Below are positions 34,739-44,616 of a DNA stretch of 64,000 nt, piece by piece. Within the stretch, counting starts at the first letter, position 1; each line of letters starts with the position of its first letter. The DNA comes from Betaproteobacteria bacterium (GTDB taxonomy: Bacteria > Pseudomonadota > Gammaproteobacteria > Burkholderiales > SG8-39). The translations under genes were made by a program, and so were the position numbers. The notes beneath the pieces were generated by a model. The model made no database searches. It saw only the letters and a program-made list of their open reading frames with translations, and was not told the origin of the DNA. Location: contig JACPYS010000018.1 of NCBI GenBank assembly GCA_016195915.1, positions 222,071-286,070 of the forward strand, written 5' to 3'.

Positions 34739-37678
34739 ATGAATGCGACTCGCCAACTTCGTCACCTCCTGTCCGCGGCACTGGGCGCGGCCTCGCTGCT
34801 CCTCTGCAGCGCCACATTCGCGCAACGCGCTCTCCGGATTGCGCCACCCGCGAATCGCGAGATCGCGCCGCGCCTCGTAGTCGCGGGTCAGGCCGGCCGG
34901 CCGGTGCAGCTCGAATCGGTCTCGATCGCGGCCGATCTCGTCGGCGGCCAGGCGCAGACCGATATCCAGCTCGTTTTCCGCAATCCGAACCGGCGCGTGC
35001 TCGAAGGCGAACTGCAGTTCCCGCTGCTCGACGGCCAGCAGGTGGCCGGGTTCTCACTCGACGTGGACGGCCGACTGCGGGACGCGGTTCCCGTCGAAAA
35101 GGACAAGGGCCGCCAGATGTTCGAGGACATCGTGCGGCGCGGCGTCGATCCCGGCCTGCTGGAGGCGACGCAGGGCAACAACTACAAGCTGCGGGTCTAT
35201 CCGCTGCCGGCGCAGGGCACGCGCACGATCCGGCTGCGCATCATCGAGGCGCTTGCGCCGCACGCCGGCGCGCGCGTGTTCCGCCTTGCACTGGGTTACG
35301 GCGCCGAAATTCCCCGCTACTCGCTGGCGATCCGCGTGCGCGGCGTAGACGCGCCGCCCGGCGCGACCTGGCCCAATCCCGGCGGGATCCGGTTCGAGCG
35401 CGACGTCGATGGGTATACAGCGAAGCTCGAGCGGCGCGATTTCACCGCCTCCGGTTTCCTCGAGGTGACCACGCGTCAGCCCGGCGCGCGCGCCTGGGCC
35501 GGCGAGTTCGGTGACGCGCGCTACTTCTTTGCCGAATTTCCTGTGCGAGGCACGTCCGCCGCGCGGCGCCTCCCGAAATCGGTCGCGCTCGTCTGGGACA
35601 GTTCGGCTTCGGGCGCAAAACGGGACTACGGCCGCGAGTTTGCTCTGCTGGACGCTTATTTCGCGCGCATGGGCGACGGTACCGTACTCCTGCAGCGCGT
35701 GCGGGAAACCGTTTCCGCACCCGAGGAGCATCGCATCACGGGTGGAAACTGGCGTGCCCTGCGTACTGCGCTAGAGCAAACGGTGTACGACGGCGCCACC
35801 AACCTCGGCGCCCTGATGCCGCTCGCCGGAGCGGACGAAACGCTGCTCTTCAGCGATGGGCTGCAGAATTTCGGCGAACCCGCGGCGCCGAAACTCGCGG
35901 GCCGCGTCTACGCCATTTCGTCGGTGGCGTCGGTTAACGCGCCGTTGCTGCGCCATCTGGCGGAATCTACAGGAGGCCGCTTCATCGATCTGCTCGCGCA
36001 GACGCGATCGGAGGCCGCCGACAAGCTGCTCAAGTCCGCCGCGCGGCTTCTCCACGTGGAGGCCGACGGCGCGCGCGAGGTGATCGCCGCATCGCCATTT
36101 CCGCGCGCCGGATTTCTCAGCTTCGCGGGCGTTCTCAGCGGCATTTCGGCGACATTGAAGGTCACGGTGGAGCAGCCGGGGGGTGCGGTGCAGACGCAGA
36201 CGGTAGAAGTGCGCGGAGCGCGTGGCGGCAGCGACCTGCCCGCTCGCCAGTGGGCGCGGCTGCGCGTGGATGCGCTCGAGGCTGAATACGACCTGCACCG
36301 CGCCGAGATCCGCCGCATCGGCAAAGCGTTCGGCCTCGTGACGCGTGAAACCTCGCTCATCGTGCTGGAGCGGGTCGAGGACTACGCGCGCAACGAAATC
36401 GTGCCGCCGGCCGAGTTGCGCGACGCCTACGAGCGCCTGCTGGGCGCGGCCGCGCAACGCCGCACGGCCGAACGCCAGTCGCACCTGGAGCGCATCGTCA
36501 AGCTGTTCCAGGAGAAGCAGGCATGGTGGAACCGGCAGTTTCCGAAGGACGCGCGTCCGGCGGCGAAGAACGAGGAGAAGCAGCCCGCCGCCATCGCTGC
36601 GGAACGTGCCGCTGGTGCCGTGCGAGAGGATCGGCTGCAGATGATGCAGCGGCGCGATGCGCCCGCCGCTGCGGCGGCGCCGCGTCCCGCGGACCGGGCC
36701 GAAGCCGCGAAATCCGCACCCGGCATCCAGGCACTTGCGCGCTCCGAACCCGGCACAACGCAGTCTGCGGAGATGCGCATCCAGCTGAAACGCTGGACAC
36801 CGGACGCGGCCTACGTTCGCCGGCTTCAGCAGGCGGCAGCGAAGGATCTGTATCGCATCTACCTCGACGAACGCTTGGAGTATGCCGCGAGCACAGCATT
36901 CTTCCTCGATGCGGCAGACATCTTCTTCGATCGGGGAGAGCGGGAACTCGGCATCCGCATTCTGTCGAACCTCGCGGAGATGGACCTGGAGAATCGCCAC
37001 GTGCTGCGCATCCTTGGCTATCGCCTGATGCAGGCCGCGGAACCGAAGCTCGCGATTGCCGTGTTCAAGCGCGTGCTCGAGCTGAGTCCCGAGGAGCCTC
37101 AGTCTTATCGCGACCTGGGCCTCGCGTACGCCGCCACCGGCCAGACGCAACTCGCCGTGGACATGCTCCACGAAGTGGCGGTGCGTCCGTGGCACGGGCG
37201 GTTCCCGGAGATCGAACTGATCACGCTCGCCGAACTTAACGCGATCGTTGCGCGCTCACAAGACAAACCCGATACCAGCCGCCTCGACGCGCGGCTGCTG
37301 CACAACCTGCCGCTCGACCTGCGCGTGGTGCTGTCATGGGATGCCGACAACACCGACATCGACCTCTGGGTCACCGACCCGAACGGCGAGAAGGCCTACT
37401 ACGGCAACCGCCTCAGCTACCAGGGCGGGCGCATGTCGCAGGATTTCACCGGGGGCTACGGGCCGGAGGAGTTTTCGCTGCGCTCCGCGAAACCGGGCCG
37501 CTACAAGGTCGAGGCGCAGTTCTACGGCAACCGGCAGCAGATCGTTGCCGGGGCGACCACTCTGCAACTGCGGCTTGCGACCCGTTTCGGCACCGCGGAT
37601 GAGGCGGAGAAAATCGTCACGCTGCGCCTGAAGGGACAGGGCGAAGTGGTGACAGTCGGAGAGTTTGAGGTGAAATGA
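34739..37678 (+). CDS. VIT/VWA domain protein with TPR and DUF2135-like C-terminus
   Basis: 979 residues from the ATG at 34739, which opens a signal peptide (SAALGAASLLLCSATFAQ). Order: VIT domain (LVFRNPNRRVLEGELQFPLL, then VEKDKGRQMFEDIVRRGVDP), VWA-like domain (SVALVWDSSASG, ETLLFSDGLQNFG), low-complexity Ala/Pro linker, two or more TPR-like helices (LAIAVFKRVLELSPEEPQSY), and a final beta domain (VVLSWDADNTDIDLWVTDPN) of the YfaP/DUF2135 type. Exported, probably periplasmic. VIT proteins are inferred scaffolds; its role is unknown. Confidence 0.82.
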   Translation: MNATRQLRHLLSAALGAASLLLCSATFAQRALRIAPPANREIAPRLVVAGQAGRPVQLESVSIAADLVGGQAQTDIQLVFRNPNRRVLEGELQFPLLDGQQVAGFSLDVDGRLRDAVPVEKDKGRQMFEDIVRRGVDPGLLEATQGNNYKLRVYPLPAQGTRTIRLRIIEALAPHAGARVFRLALGYGAEIPRYSLAIRVRGVDAPPGATWPNPGGIRFERDVDGYTAKLERRDFTASGFLEVTTRQPGARAWAGEFGDARYFFAEFPVRGTSAARRLPKSVALVWDSSASGAKRDYGREFALLDAYFARMGDGTVLLQRVRETVSAPEEHRITGGNWRALRTALEQTVYDGATNLGALMPLAGADETLLFSDGLQNFGEPAAPKLAGRVYAISSVASVNAPLLRHLAESTGGRFIDLLAQTRSEAADKLLKSAARLLHVEADGAREVIAASPFPRAGFLSFAGVLSGISATLKVTVEQPGGAVQTQTVEVRGARGGSDLPARQWARLRVDALEAEYDLHRAEIRRIGKAFGLVTRETSLIVLERVEDYARNEIVPPAELRDAYERLLGAAAQRRTAERQSHLERIVKLFQEKQAWWNRQFPKDARPAAKNEEKQPAAIAAERAAGAVREDRLQMMQRRDAPAAAAAPRPADRAEAAKSAPGIQALARSEPGTTQSAEMRIQLKRWTPDAAYVRRLQQAAAKDLYRIYLDERLEYAASTAFFLDAADIFFDRGERELGIRILSNLAEMDLENRHVLRILGYRLMQAAEPKLAIAVFKRVLELSPEEPQSYRDLGLAYAATGQTQLAVDMLHEVAVRPWHGRFPEIELITLAELNAIVARSQDKPDTSRLDARLLHNLPLDLRVVLSWDADNTDIDLWVTDPNGEKAYYGNRLSYQGGRMSQDFTGGYGPEEFSLRSAKPGRYKVEAQFYGNRQQIVAGATTLQLRLATRFGTADEAEKIVTLRLKGQGEVVTVGEFEVK

Positions 37679-37692
37679 CGTACCGCGCCATT

Positions 37693-39009
37693 TCAACCGT
37701 GCATGCGGTTCAGTTGCCTGGCGACGATGTCGTGATTGAGCCACAGCACGGGTCCGGCGGGATTGGACGTCTCGCGGAACATGAGCGGCCCGGTACCTTC
37801 CAGCACCAGCGCGCTCAGGTGGTCGGTGACGAGCGCCTTGCGGTCCTTGTGCATCTGCACGATCTCTTCCGAGGTGCCGATCATGAGATCGGCAAGCGCC
37901 TCGCTGTTGTCCATCGGCCAGGCGGCGAAATTGCGGAATCCGGCCATCACGGCGCTCGCGTTGTAGGTATCGATCTTCTGCAGCAGCGTTTCGAGCGAAA
38001 TTCCTTCCTGCAATAAATCGCGGCAGGCCTGCCACTGCGCCTGCGCCCAGGCGCCGCCGTCCTCGTTCCTGAGCGCGGCGAGCAGGGGAAACAGCGATAG
38101 CTCGACACCGACGAAGATGTCGGAGGAGTTGGTGCGTATCTCCGGGCAGTTGTACACCGTGGCGTGGACACACTGCGCCCAGGCGGCCTGCGCGATGCGC
38201 TCGAGGCGCATCTTCGCGTAACCCTGCGTGTAGCTCGTATAGGTCTGCCACTGGTACTGCCCGTCGATGAGGATCTCGGTGCCGTGATAACCGTAAGCCG
38301 TGTAGCGCACCTGGCCGCCTGTCCTCTCCACCCTTGCGCGGATGGCCGCGCTGCCCTCGATCAGATGCTCGAAGGTATTCGCGGTCACCTCGTCGAAGTT
38401 CATGAGGATCAGCTTGCCAAGTTCGCTGTCAAGCAGGGCGCGCGAACAGATGAAACGCTCGCCGCGCCCCTTGTAGATGCGATTCGCGACCGCAAGAAAG
38501 ACCTTGGCTCTGGGAACGCCGCCCGCCATGGTATGCGCGAAGAAGACGTTGCTGCCGTCGGCGATTACGCCGTCCAGCGCAGTCATGACGCGGACCAGGG
38601 AATCGCGAAACCGCTTGACGCCGATTTCCCGGCATCGCTCGATCTGCGGCCAATCCAGCTTGTCGCCCTGCCAGCTCTTGAGCGTCATGCCGGCGAGCAG
38701 ATCGGTCGGATTGGCTTGGCCCGCAGGCGCGTCCAGGTCGAATCCGGCCATCAGCGGCACGTTGATGATCCGCCCGCCGAGGTTGGACTCGGCCAGCGCC
38801 AACTCCTCTTCGTTCAGAGGGCGCAACACGTTGTTTTCGTCGCGGCGGCCGACGGTGGTGCCGATCACGGTCATCCCCGCCCTGCGCGCCTCGTTCACGA
38901 GCCCGTTGGCGTAACCCCGGCCAAACAGCTCCCCGAAGAGAACGAAGACGTCGCCCTCGCGGAAACAATGCTTCTCCGGGAGGTTTCTCAATGAAACTCG
39001 TGATTGCAT
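37693..39009 (-). CDS. conserved protein, possibly FabMG-type enoyl-ACP reductase family
   Basis: 438 residues from the ATG at 39009, with GGAG eight bases upstream; the open frame continues further upstream but lacks support. GDVFVLFGELFGRGYANGLV and MTVIGTTVGRRDENN look like a Rossmann-type start. The sequence recalls proteins labelled FabMG-type enoyl-ACP reductases, but I am not certain. No signal peptide. Tail to tail with the VIT/VWA gene (14 bases); 35 bases downstream of the SrkA-like gene. Confidence 0.6.
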   Translation of the reverse strand: MQSRVSLRNLPEKHCFREGDVFVLFGELFGRGYANGLVNEARRAGMTVIGTTVGRRDENNVLRPLNEEELALAESNLGGRIINVPLMAGFDLDAPAGQANPTDLLAGMTLKSWQGDKLDWPQIERCREIGVKRFRDSLVRVMTALDGVIADGSNVFFAHTMAGGVPRAKVFLAVANRIYKGRGERFICSRALLDSELGKLILMNFDEVTANTFEHLIEGSAAIRARVERTGGQVRYTAYGYHGTEILIDGQYQWQTYTSYTQGYAKMRLERIAQAAWAQCVHATVYNCPEIRTNSSDIFVGVELSLFPLLAALRNEDGGAWAQAQWQACRDLLQEGISLETLLQKIDTYNASAVMAGFRNFAAWPMDNSEALADLMIGTSEEIVQMHKDRKALVTDHLSALVLEGTGPLMFRETSNPAGPVLWLNHDIVARQLNRMHG

Positions 39010-39044
39010 GTCGATATTCTCCATCATGCGAGTTGGCACGCGGC

Positions 39045-40028
39045 TCACGCGCGAAGCGGCGATTCGTCCATCAGGGAACATTGTTCCTTCAGCTCCAGAA
39101 TCCGGTCCTGCCAGTAGCGCGCCGTATTGAACCACGGGAACGCGGCGGGAAACGCCGGGTCGTCCCAGCGCCGCGCGATCCACGCCGAGTAATGGATCAG
39201 GCGCAGCGTGCGCAGCGGCTCGATCAGCAGCAGCTCGAGCCGGTCGAATTCGCGGAACATTTCGTAACCGGCGAGCAGCTTGCCGAGCTGCTCTTCTGCA
39301 ACCGCGCGCTCGCCCGCGAGCAGCATCCACAGGTCCTGTACCGCGGGGCCGGTGCGGCTGTCGTCGAGGTCGACGAAATGCGGGCCCTCCGGGGTCCACA
39401 GGATGTTGCCCGCATGGCAATCGCCGTGCAGACGCAGCCTGCGCACGCCACGCGCGGTTTCGAACGCGGTGCGCACCCGGCCGAGCGCCATGTCGATGGC
39501 GCTCGTCCACGCCTCGCGAAGATCGGCGGGGATGAACCCGTTCGCCAGCAGATACTCCCGCGGCTCCTCGCCGAAGCCTGCGATGTCGAGCGCAGGACGC
39601 GCTTGAAACGGCGAACTTGCACCGACCGCATGGATGCGCCCCAGGAAGCGTCCGATCCACTCGAGCACGCTCGGGTCTTCCAGTTCGGGCGGACGGCCGC
39701 CGCGCCGCGGAAAGACCGCGAAGCGGAAACCCTCGAATCTGTTGAGCGTATGGCCGGCGAGTTCGATCGGCGCGACGACCGGAATTTCGCGCCGCACCAG
39801 TTCGGCCGAAAAAGAATGTTCTTCGGCAATCTGCGTATCGCTCCAGCGCGCCGGGCGGTAGAACTTGGCCACCACCGGAGGTTCTTCGTCCCGCCACACC
39901 TGATAAACGCGGTTTTCGTAGCTGTTCAGTGTGAGCAGCCGCCCGTCGCCGCGCACCCCGACGCTCTCGAGCGCGTCGAGCACATGCTCGGGGGTAAGGC
40001 CGGAATAGGGCGGCGCATCGTCGGACAT
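39045..40028 (-). CDS. srkA: SrkA-like stress response serine/threonine kinase
   Basis: 327 residues, choline-kinase-like fold of YihE/SrkA. LNSYENRVYQVWRDEEPPVV and VAKFYRP hold the ATP-binding Lys. RLHGDCHAGNILW is the Brenner motif with catalytic Asp, and FVDLDDSRTGPAVQDLWML holds the metal-binding Asp. In enteric bacteria SrkA counters programmed death after envelope stress. Leftward, likely co-transcribed with the following gene. Confidence 0.87.
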   Translation of the reverse strand: MSDDAPPYSGLTPEHVLDALESVGVRGDGRLLTLNSYENRVYQVWRDEEPPVVAKFYRPARWSDTQIAEEHSFSAELVRREIPVVAPIELAGHTLNRFEGFRFAVFPRRGGRPPELEDPSVLEWIGRFLGRIHAVGASSPFQARPALDIAGFGEEPREYLLANGFIPADLREAWTSAIDMALGRVRTAFETARGVRRLRLHGDCHAGNILWTPEGPHFVDLDDSRTGPAVQDLWMLLAGERAVAEEQLGKLLAGYEMFREFDRLELLLIEPLRTLRLIHYSAWIARRWDDPAFPAAFPWFNTARYWQDRILELKEQCSLMDESPLRA

Positions 40029-40094
40029 GCAGCCATTGTACGGGCGAGCGTATGCTTGACCCGCCGGTCAATCACAAAGCGCGGAATCCGACGA

Positions 40095-41546
40095 TCAAGC
40101 CGAGCGCCGCAACACCCGCCCCGAACGCGCGCCGCCCGGTTTCCGGTCGCGCCAGGCGACCTGCCCGTTGACGATCACCGTATCGATGCCCTTCGCCGCC
40201 TGTATCGGTTTGGCAAAGGTCGCAGATTCGTCCACCGTGCCGGCGTCGAACAGCGTGATATCCGCGAACGCGCCCTCCCGCAGCACGCCGCGGTCCTTGA
40301 GTCCGAAGTTCTTCGCGCTCAGCCCGGTCATCTTGTAGACCGCGGTCTCCAGCGGGAACAGGCCGAGACCGCGCGCGTAGTGGCCGAGCACGCGCGGGAA
40401 ACTGCCCCACAGGCGGGGGTGCGGTGCGGCGTCGTGCGGCAGGCCATCCGAACCGACCATGGTGTGCTCGTACGCAAGGATGCGCTGCACGTCGGCTTCG
40501 TCCATCGAGAAGTAGATCGCACCTGCCGGCAGCAGTTTTTCGACGGCCGCTTCCAGGGGCAGCGCCATGCGCTTTGCCACTTCTTCCAGCTCCATGCCGC
40601 TGAACTCGGGATGGGGCGTGGACCAGGTTATCAGCACTTTCGAGGCCACCTTCGTGCGCTCGAAGCTGAGGATCGTGGAGGAGGCCGAATAGGGGTAGCA
40701 GTCGAGGCACACCGTTTGCGTTTTCATCCGCTCGGAGATGAATGCGAGCGTCTCGGGCGATCGGCCGCGATTGGCCGACCCGACCACCTTGTGGTGCGAG
40801 ATCACCACCGGCACGCCGACTTCGCGCCCGACGCGGAACGATTCCTCGAGGGAGTCGATCACGCGATCGGCTTCGTCGCGCATGTGCGTGCAGTAGATGC
40901 CACCTGATTCCTTCAGCGGCCTGCAGATCTCGATGATTTCCTCGGTGCTCGCCGCGTTCGCGGGCTCGTAGTAAAGACCGGTCGAGACACCGACCGCGCC
41001 AGACGAGAGCGCCTCGCGCACCCGCTCGCGCATGCGCCCGATCTCGGCCGGATTCGCAGTGCGTTCGACATCGTCCATTTCCGCTACGCGCAGCGAGCTG
41101 TGACCAACGAGGAGCGCGCAGTTGGTCGCGGCGGGTTTCGCCTGCAGTTCCTCCACATACGAGCGGAACGTCGGGAAGCGATACCAGCTTCCCTCCTTGT
41201 CGAGCAGGTCGAGCGGCGGAACCGCGTGCGCCCGCCGGCCGGCCGGCATCGGTGCAAGGCTGATGCCGCAGTTGCCCGCGACCACCGTGGTGACGCCCTG
41301 ACTGATCTTGGGCGCCATCTCCGGCGCTGAGAGCATCAGACGGTCGTCGTGGGTGTGCGCATCGATGAAGCCGGGCGCTGCCACCTTGCCCGAGGCATCG
41401 AACTCCGTGTCTGCCTTCGCATCGTCGAGCCGTCCGATTTTCACCACGCGGTCGGCGCGCACTGCGATATCGGCGCTGAAACGCGGTGCGCGCGTACCGT
41501 CGATGACCGTCGCATTGCGGATCAACAGGTCGTAGCGTTCGGTCAT
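40095..41546 (-). CDS. N-acyl-D-amino-acid deacylase (D-aminoacylase)
   Basis: 483 residues from the ATG at 41546. D-aminoacylase branch of the amidohydrolase superfamily: ATVIDGTRAPRFSADIAV, APGFIDAHTHDDRLML (HxH), GNCGISLAP, GVSTGLYYEPANAAST, VISHHKVVGSANRGRS, MVGSDGLPHDAAPHPR (Asp). It removes the acyl group from N-acyl-D-amino acids in the cytoplasm. Located directly after the transglutaminase-like gene (three bases). Confidence 0.9.
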   Translation of the reverse strand: MTERYDLLIRNATVIDGTRAPRFSADIAVRADRVVKIGRLDDAKADTEFDASGKVAAPGFIDAHTHDDRLMLSAPEMAPKISQGVTTVVAGNCGISLAPMPAGRRAHAVPPLDLLDKEGSWYRFPTFRSYVEELQAKPAATNCALLVGHSSLRVAEMDDVERTANPAEIGRMRERVREALSSGAVGVSTGLYYEPANAASTEEIIEICRPLKESGGIYCTHMRDEADRVIDSLEESFRVGREVGVPVVISHHKVVGSANRGRSPETLAFISERMKTQTVCLDCYPYSASSTILSFERTKVASKVLITWSTPHPEFSGMELEEVAKRMALPLEAAVEKLLPAGAIYFSMDEADVQRILAYEHTMVGSDGLPHDAAPHPRLWGSFPRVLGHYARGLGLFPLETAVYKMTGLSAKNFGLKDRGVLREGAFADITLFDAGTVDESATFAKPIQAAKGIDTVIVNGQVAWRDRKPGGARSGRVLRRSA

Positions 41547-41548
41547 GT

Positions 41549-42226
41549 CTACGTATAGGTGCTGGGGGCGCGCTTCGCCTTGCGCGGCTCGCGGTACTGG
41601 GTGACGCGGGCGGTGACCGCGCGCTCGAACGGGTCGCGGCGCAGCAGCGCCTTTTCCTGTGCCCGGGTCATCAGCCGGTAGTGACGTATTTCTTCCAGCC
41701 GCACGGCCACGTCCCATGCGCCTTTTTCGCCGCCGACCCAGACTTTCGGATCCATGCGGCGCAGGTCGAACGCGATGGAGTACTCGCGCAGCGTCTTGCG
41801 GCCGCGCGAATTGGCGTACTCGTGCGCGTACGAAAGCGCGAGTTCGCGCAGCGTGCGGTAGACGGGATCGCGGTAGCGCAGGCCCACGCCGTTGGTCTTC
41901 GCCAGCGCGCCCCAGTGGCCGCGGCGGCGAAACAGCGTCACCACGTGATCGGAGTCCTTGACCGCGCGCAGGTCGAACAACAGCGGCGGCTCGCCGTGCA
42001 CCCACAGGGCCGCCGCGGCGAGCATGGCGCCTTCGATGCAGTGCGCCCGGCGCGTACGCAACACGGTGCGCACCGTGTCGCAGGTGTCGCCGTAGGGCTC
42101 GAAGTTCTGCCTCAGCGCGAACAGGAACGCCTGGATCTTTTCCGGCGTATCGAGGCGCCGCAGCACTGCGAACTCCGCGCGCGTGAGACCGAGATCCCGG
42201 GCCGTGGCGCGGCGTTTCCTGATCAC
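41549..42226 (-). CDS. transglutaminase-like domain protein
   Basis: 225 residues from a GTG whose bases overlap the aminotransferase stop (GTGA), implying coupled translation. RRAHCIEGAMLAAAALWVHG supplies the Cys and DSDHVVTLFRRRGHWGALAK the His of a transglutaminase/protease-like triad. No signal peptide. The specific substrate is not predictable. Its position between an aminotransferase and a D-aminoacylase suggests peptide or amino-acid turnover. Confidence 0.65.
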   Translation of the reverse strand: MIRKRRATARDLGLTRAEFAVLRRLDTPEKIQAFLFALRQNFEPYGDTCDTVRTVLRTRRAHCIEGAMLAAAALWVHGEPPLLFDLRAVKDSDHVVTLFRRRGHWGALAKTNGVGLRYRDPVYRTLRELALSYAHEYANSRGRKTLREYSIAFDLRRMDPKVWVGGEKGAWDVAVRLEEIRHYRLMTRAQEKALLRRDPFERAVTARVTQYREPRKAKRAPSTYT

Positions 42227-43443
42227 GCTTTCCCTTCCCGCGCGGGCAACAGGCGATCGACGGCGGCGGCGATGCGCAGGCAGGCCTGGGAGAGGTTTTC
42301 CATCGAGGTCGCAAACGTGGCGCGGAACCACGGCGAGGTGCCATAAGCGGCGCCGTGCACCAGCGACACGCCGGCGAAATCGAGCAGGTAGAGCACCACC
42401 GTTTCGTCATCCGCGAGGATCCGTCCGTCCGGGGTAGTGCGTCCGATCAAGCCCGCGCAGGAAACATAGAAATAGAACGCCCCCGGTGGCTTTTCGCACG
42501 CGAGGCCCGGGATCGCCACCAGTTTCGGTGCGATCGCATCGCGGCGCGCCTGGAACTCCGCGCAGCGGCCCGCAACGATGTCCTGCGGTCCGCGCAGCGC
42601 GGCGACCGCGGCCGCCTGGCTCACCGAACTCGGATTGGACGTGCTCTGCGACTGGATCTTCGCCATGTTGCGGATGAGCTGCGCGGGTCCGCCCGCGTAG
42701 CCGATGCGCCAGCCAGTCATCGCGTAGGCTTTCGACACGCCATTCACCGTGAGCGTGCGCTCGGCAAGCTGCGGCGCGACCTGCGCCAGCGTGGCGAATC
42801 GCCGCCCGTCGTAGAGGATGTGCTCGTACATGTCGTCGGCCAGCACCCAGATCTGCGGGTGGTGCTCCAGCACCTGGGCGAGCGCGCGCAGTTCATGCTC
42901 GGAATACACCGCGCCGGAAGGATTGCACGGGGAATTGAGCACCAGCCAGCGAGTTCGAGACGTGATCGCGGCCTCGAGTTCCTGGGGCCTCAGCTTGAGC
43001 CCGTGCTCGGGCCGCGTCGGAACTCCCACCGGCGTGCCTTCCGCGAGCAGCACCATGTCAGGATACGACACCCAGTAAGGCGCGGGAAGGATGACTTCGT
43101 CGCCTGCATCGAGCGTCGCCATGAAGGCATTGAACAGCACTTGTTTGCCGCCGGCGCCGACGGTGATGTTGTCCGCCGTGAACGCCAAGTGATTGTCGCG
43201 CTGGAATTTTTCCATAATCGCATGTTTCAGCTCCGGCGTTCCGTCGACCGAGGTGTAGCGGGTCTGGCCCGCGCGCGCCGCCTGGTACGCGGCCTCGATG
43301 ACGTGCTCCGGCGTCGGGAAGTCCGGTTCGCCCTGCCCGAGATTGATGATGTCCCGCCCCGCCGCGTTCAAATCGCGGGCGCGCTGCGCTGCGCGGTTCG
43401 AAGGCGACACCTTGATGCGCGCAATACGGCGCGAGAATCGCAT
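42223..43443 (-). CDS. pyridoxal-phosphate aminotransferase, aspartate aminotransferase type
   Basis: 406 residues, class I fold I aminotransferase. INLGQGEPDFPTPEHVIEAA, YTSVDGTPELK, NSPCNPSGAVYS, LADDMYEHILYDG, and the PLP Lys in VNGVSKAYAMTGWRIGYAGG. Cytoplasmic; exchanges amino groups between Asp/aromatic amino acids and 2-oxoacids. First gene of a coupled run with the transglutaminase-like and D-aminoacylase genes. Confidence 0.92.
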   Translation of the reverse strand: MRFSRRIARIKVSPSNRAAQRARDLNAAGRDIINLGQGEPDFPTPEHVIEAAYQAARAGQTRYTSVDGTPELKHAIMEKFQRDNHLAFTADNITVGAGGKQVLFNAFMATLDAGDEVILPAPYWVSYPDMVLLAEGTPVGVPTRPEHGLKLRPQELEAAITSRTRWLVLNSPCNPSGAVYSEHELRALAQVLEHHPQIWVLADDMYEHILYDGRRFATLAQVAPQLAERTLTVNGVSKAYAMTGWRIGYAGGPAQLIRNMAKIQSQSTSNPSSVSQAAAVAALRGPQDIVAGRCAEFQARRDAIAPKLVAIPGLACEKPPGAFYFYVSCAGLIGRTTPDGRILADDETVVLYLLDFAGVSLVHGAAYGTSPWFRATFATSMENLSQACLRIAAAVDRLLPAREGKA

Positions 43444-43450
43444 GCTTCTC

Positions 43451-43756
43451 TCAGTTCACCGTGATGGTTCGCTCTCGCACCAGCCGCCCCCACTTCTCCC
43501 GCTCGCGGCGCACGTGCCCGGCGAATGATGCGGGCATTCCGCCGACGGATTCCGCACCGAGTTCGGCAAAGCGCGCGCGCATCTCCGCGGCGAGCTTGTC
43601 TGCGATCAGGCGCGCAACGATGTCCGTCGATCCCCCTGGCGCGAACGGTACGACGATACGCAGCGCGCGCGTCGGGTACTGCTGTGCATGCGCGCCGGTA
43701 GCAAGCGCGATCGACGCGCTCATTGATACGATCAGTGCGGCGAGGAATTTCAGCAC
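43451..43756 (-). pseudogene. internally deleted Bug-family substrate-binding gene
   Basis: 101 codons from a GTG at 43756. The signal peptide (LATGAHAQ), [19 protein letters not shown] and [11 protein letters not shown] match the first 55 residues of a Bug protein. They run in frame straight into the family C-terminus, [16 protein letters not shown] and [12 protein letters not shown]. About 220 central residues (roughly 660 bp) are missing. A folded receptor cannot form, so this is a deletion remnant that keeps an open frame. Confidence 0.85.
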
Positions 43757-43829
43757 GGGAGCTCCCGCACGCGCATGTTCCAATCCATACGCACGGATGG
43801 AGTTTAGCGGAAATGCAGAGTGAATCCCG

Positions 43830-44612
43830 TCAGGCGCGGTGAAACAGGTACGCGTCCATGGCAAGTACGCCGTCTTCCACCTTGTCGTACGTGCACTCGA
43901 CCCTGGGTTGCGCGCCAGCGGCCCCCAATGCCACAAATAACGGCATGAAATGCTCTTCGGTCGGATGCGCGCGCGCGGCGTACGGGGCAAGGCTGCGGTA
44001 ATCGGTGAGGTCCTCGATAGCGTGCGCTTCCAGCCGCTGCCTGATCCACGCCTGGAATTCGAGCACGTAGGAGGCTGCGCGGTCGGAGCCCGTGCGCTCG
44101 CGCAGGTTGTGCGTGGTCTGACCCGAGCCGATGACGAGCACGCCTTCCTCGGCGAGCGGCGCGAGCGCGCGCCCGAGCTGCAGGTGATGGCGCGCGCCCA
44201 GCGGCGTCTGCAGCGAAATCTGCAGCACGGGAACATCGGCCGCCGGATGGGAATGAAGCAGCGGCGACCACGCGCCATGGTCGAGCCCGCGGCAGCCGTC
44301 GATGGCCGCCGTATAGCCCGCGGTCTTCAACAGTTGCTGGGCCCGGGCGGCAAGCACCGGGGCGCCGTGCGCGGCATAGCGAATCTTGTAGAGCGGCGCG
44401 GGAAAGCCGAAGAAGTCGTGAATCGTCTCGGGTTTTGCATGGCCTGTAAGCATCGGGAGATTGGTGTCCCAGTGTGCCGAGGCGACGAGAATCGCCTTGG
44501 GCTGCGGGTAGCGGCGGCCGAGCGCAGCCCACACCTCGCCGACCGCGCCCGGTTCGAGCGCATGCATCGGCGAGCCGTGGGAGATGAACAGCGTGGGCAG
44601 CGCGACGGCCAT
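43830..44612 (-). CDS. DODA-type extradiol dioxygenase
   Basis: 260 residues, class III extradiol (4,5-DOPA dioxygenase/YgiD) family. [13 protein letters not shown] and LVASAHWDT hold metal His residues. [17 protein letters not shown] (His) and [15 protein letters not shown] are typical. Cytoplasmic ring-opening of catechol-like substrates with a divalent metal. Followed downstream by the mini-Bug remnant, and four bases downstream of the GST gene, so probably co-transcribed with gst and doxX. Confidence 0.9.
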   Translation of the reverse strand: MAVALPTLFISHGSPMHALEPGAVGEVWAALGRRYPQPKAILVASAHWDTNLPMLTGHAKPETIHDFFGFPAPLYKIRYAAHGAPVLAARAQQLLKTAGYTAAIDGCRGLDHGAWSPLLHSHPAADVPVLQISLQTPLGARHHLQLGRALAPLAEEGVLVIGSGQTTHNLRERTGSDRAASYVLEFQAWIRQRLEAHAIEDLTDYRSLAPYAARAHPTEEHFMPLFVALGAAGAQPRVECTYDKVEDGVLAMDAYLFHRA

Positions 44613-44616
44613 GGCG

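Noticed and set aside
38991..40907. 638-codon plus-strand open frame
   Set aside because: Opposite-strand shadow of the SrkA-like and D-aminoacylase genes in GC-rich DNA; no motifs, Arg/His-rich composition.
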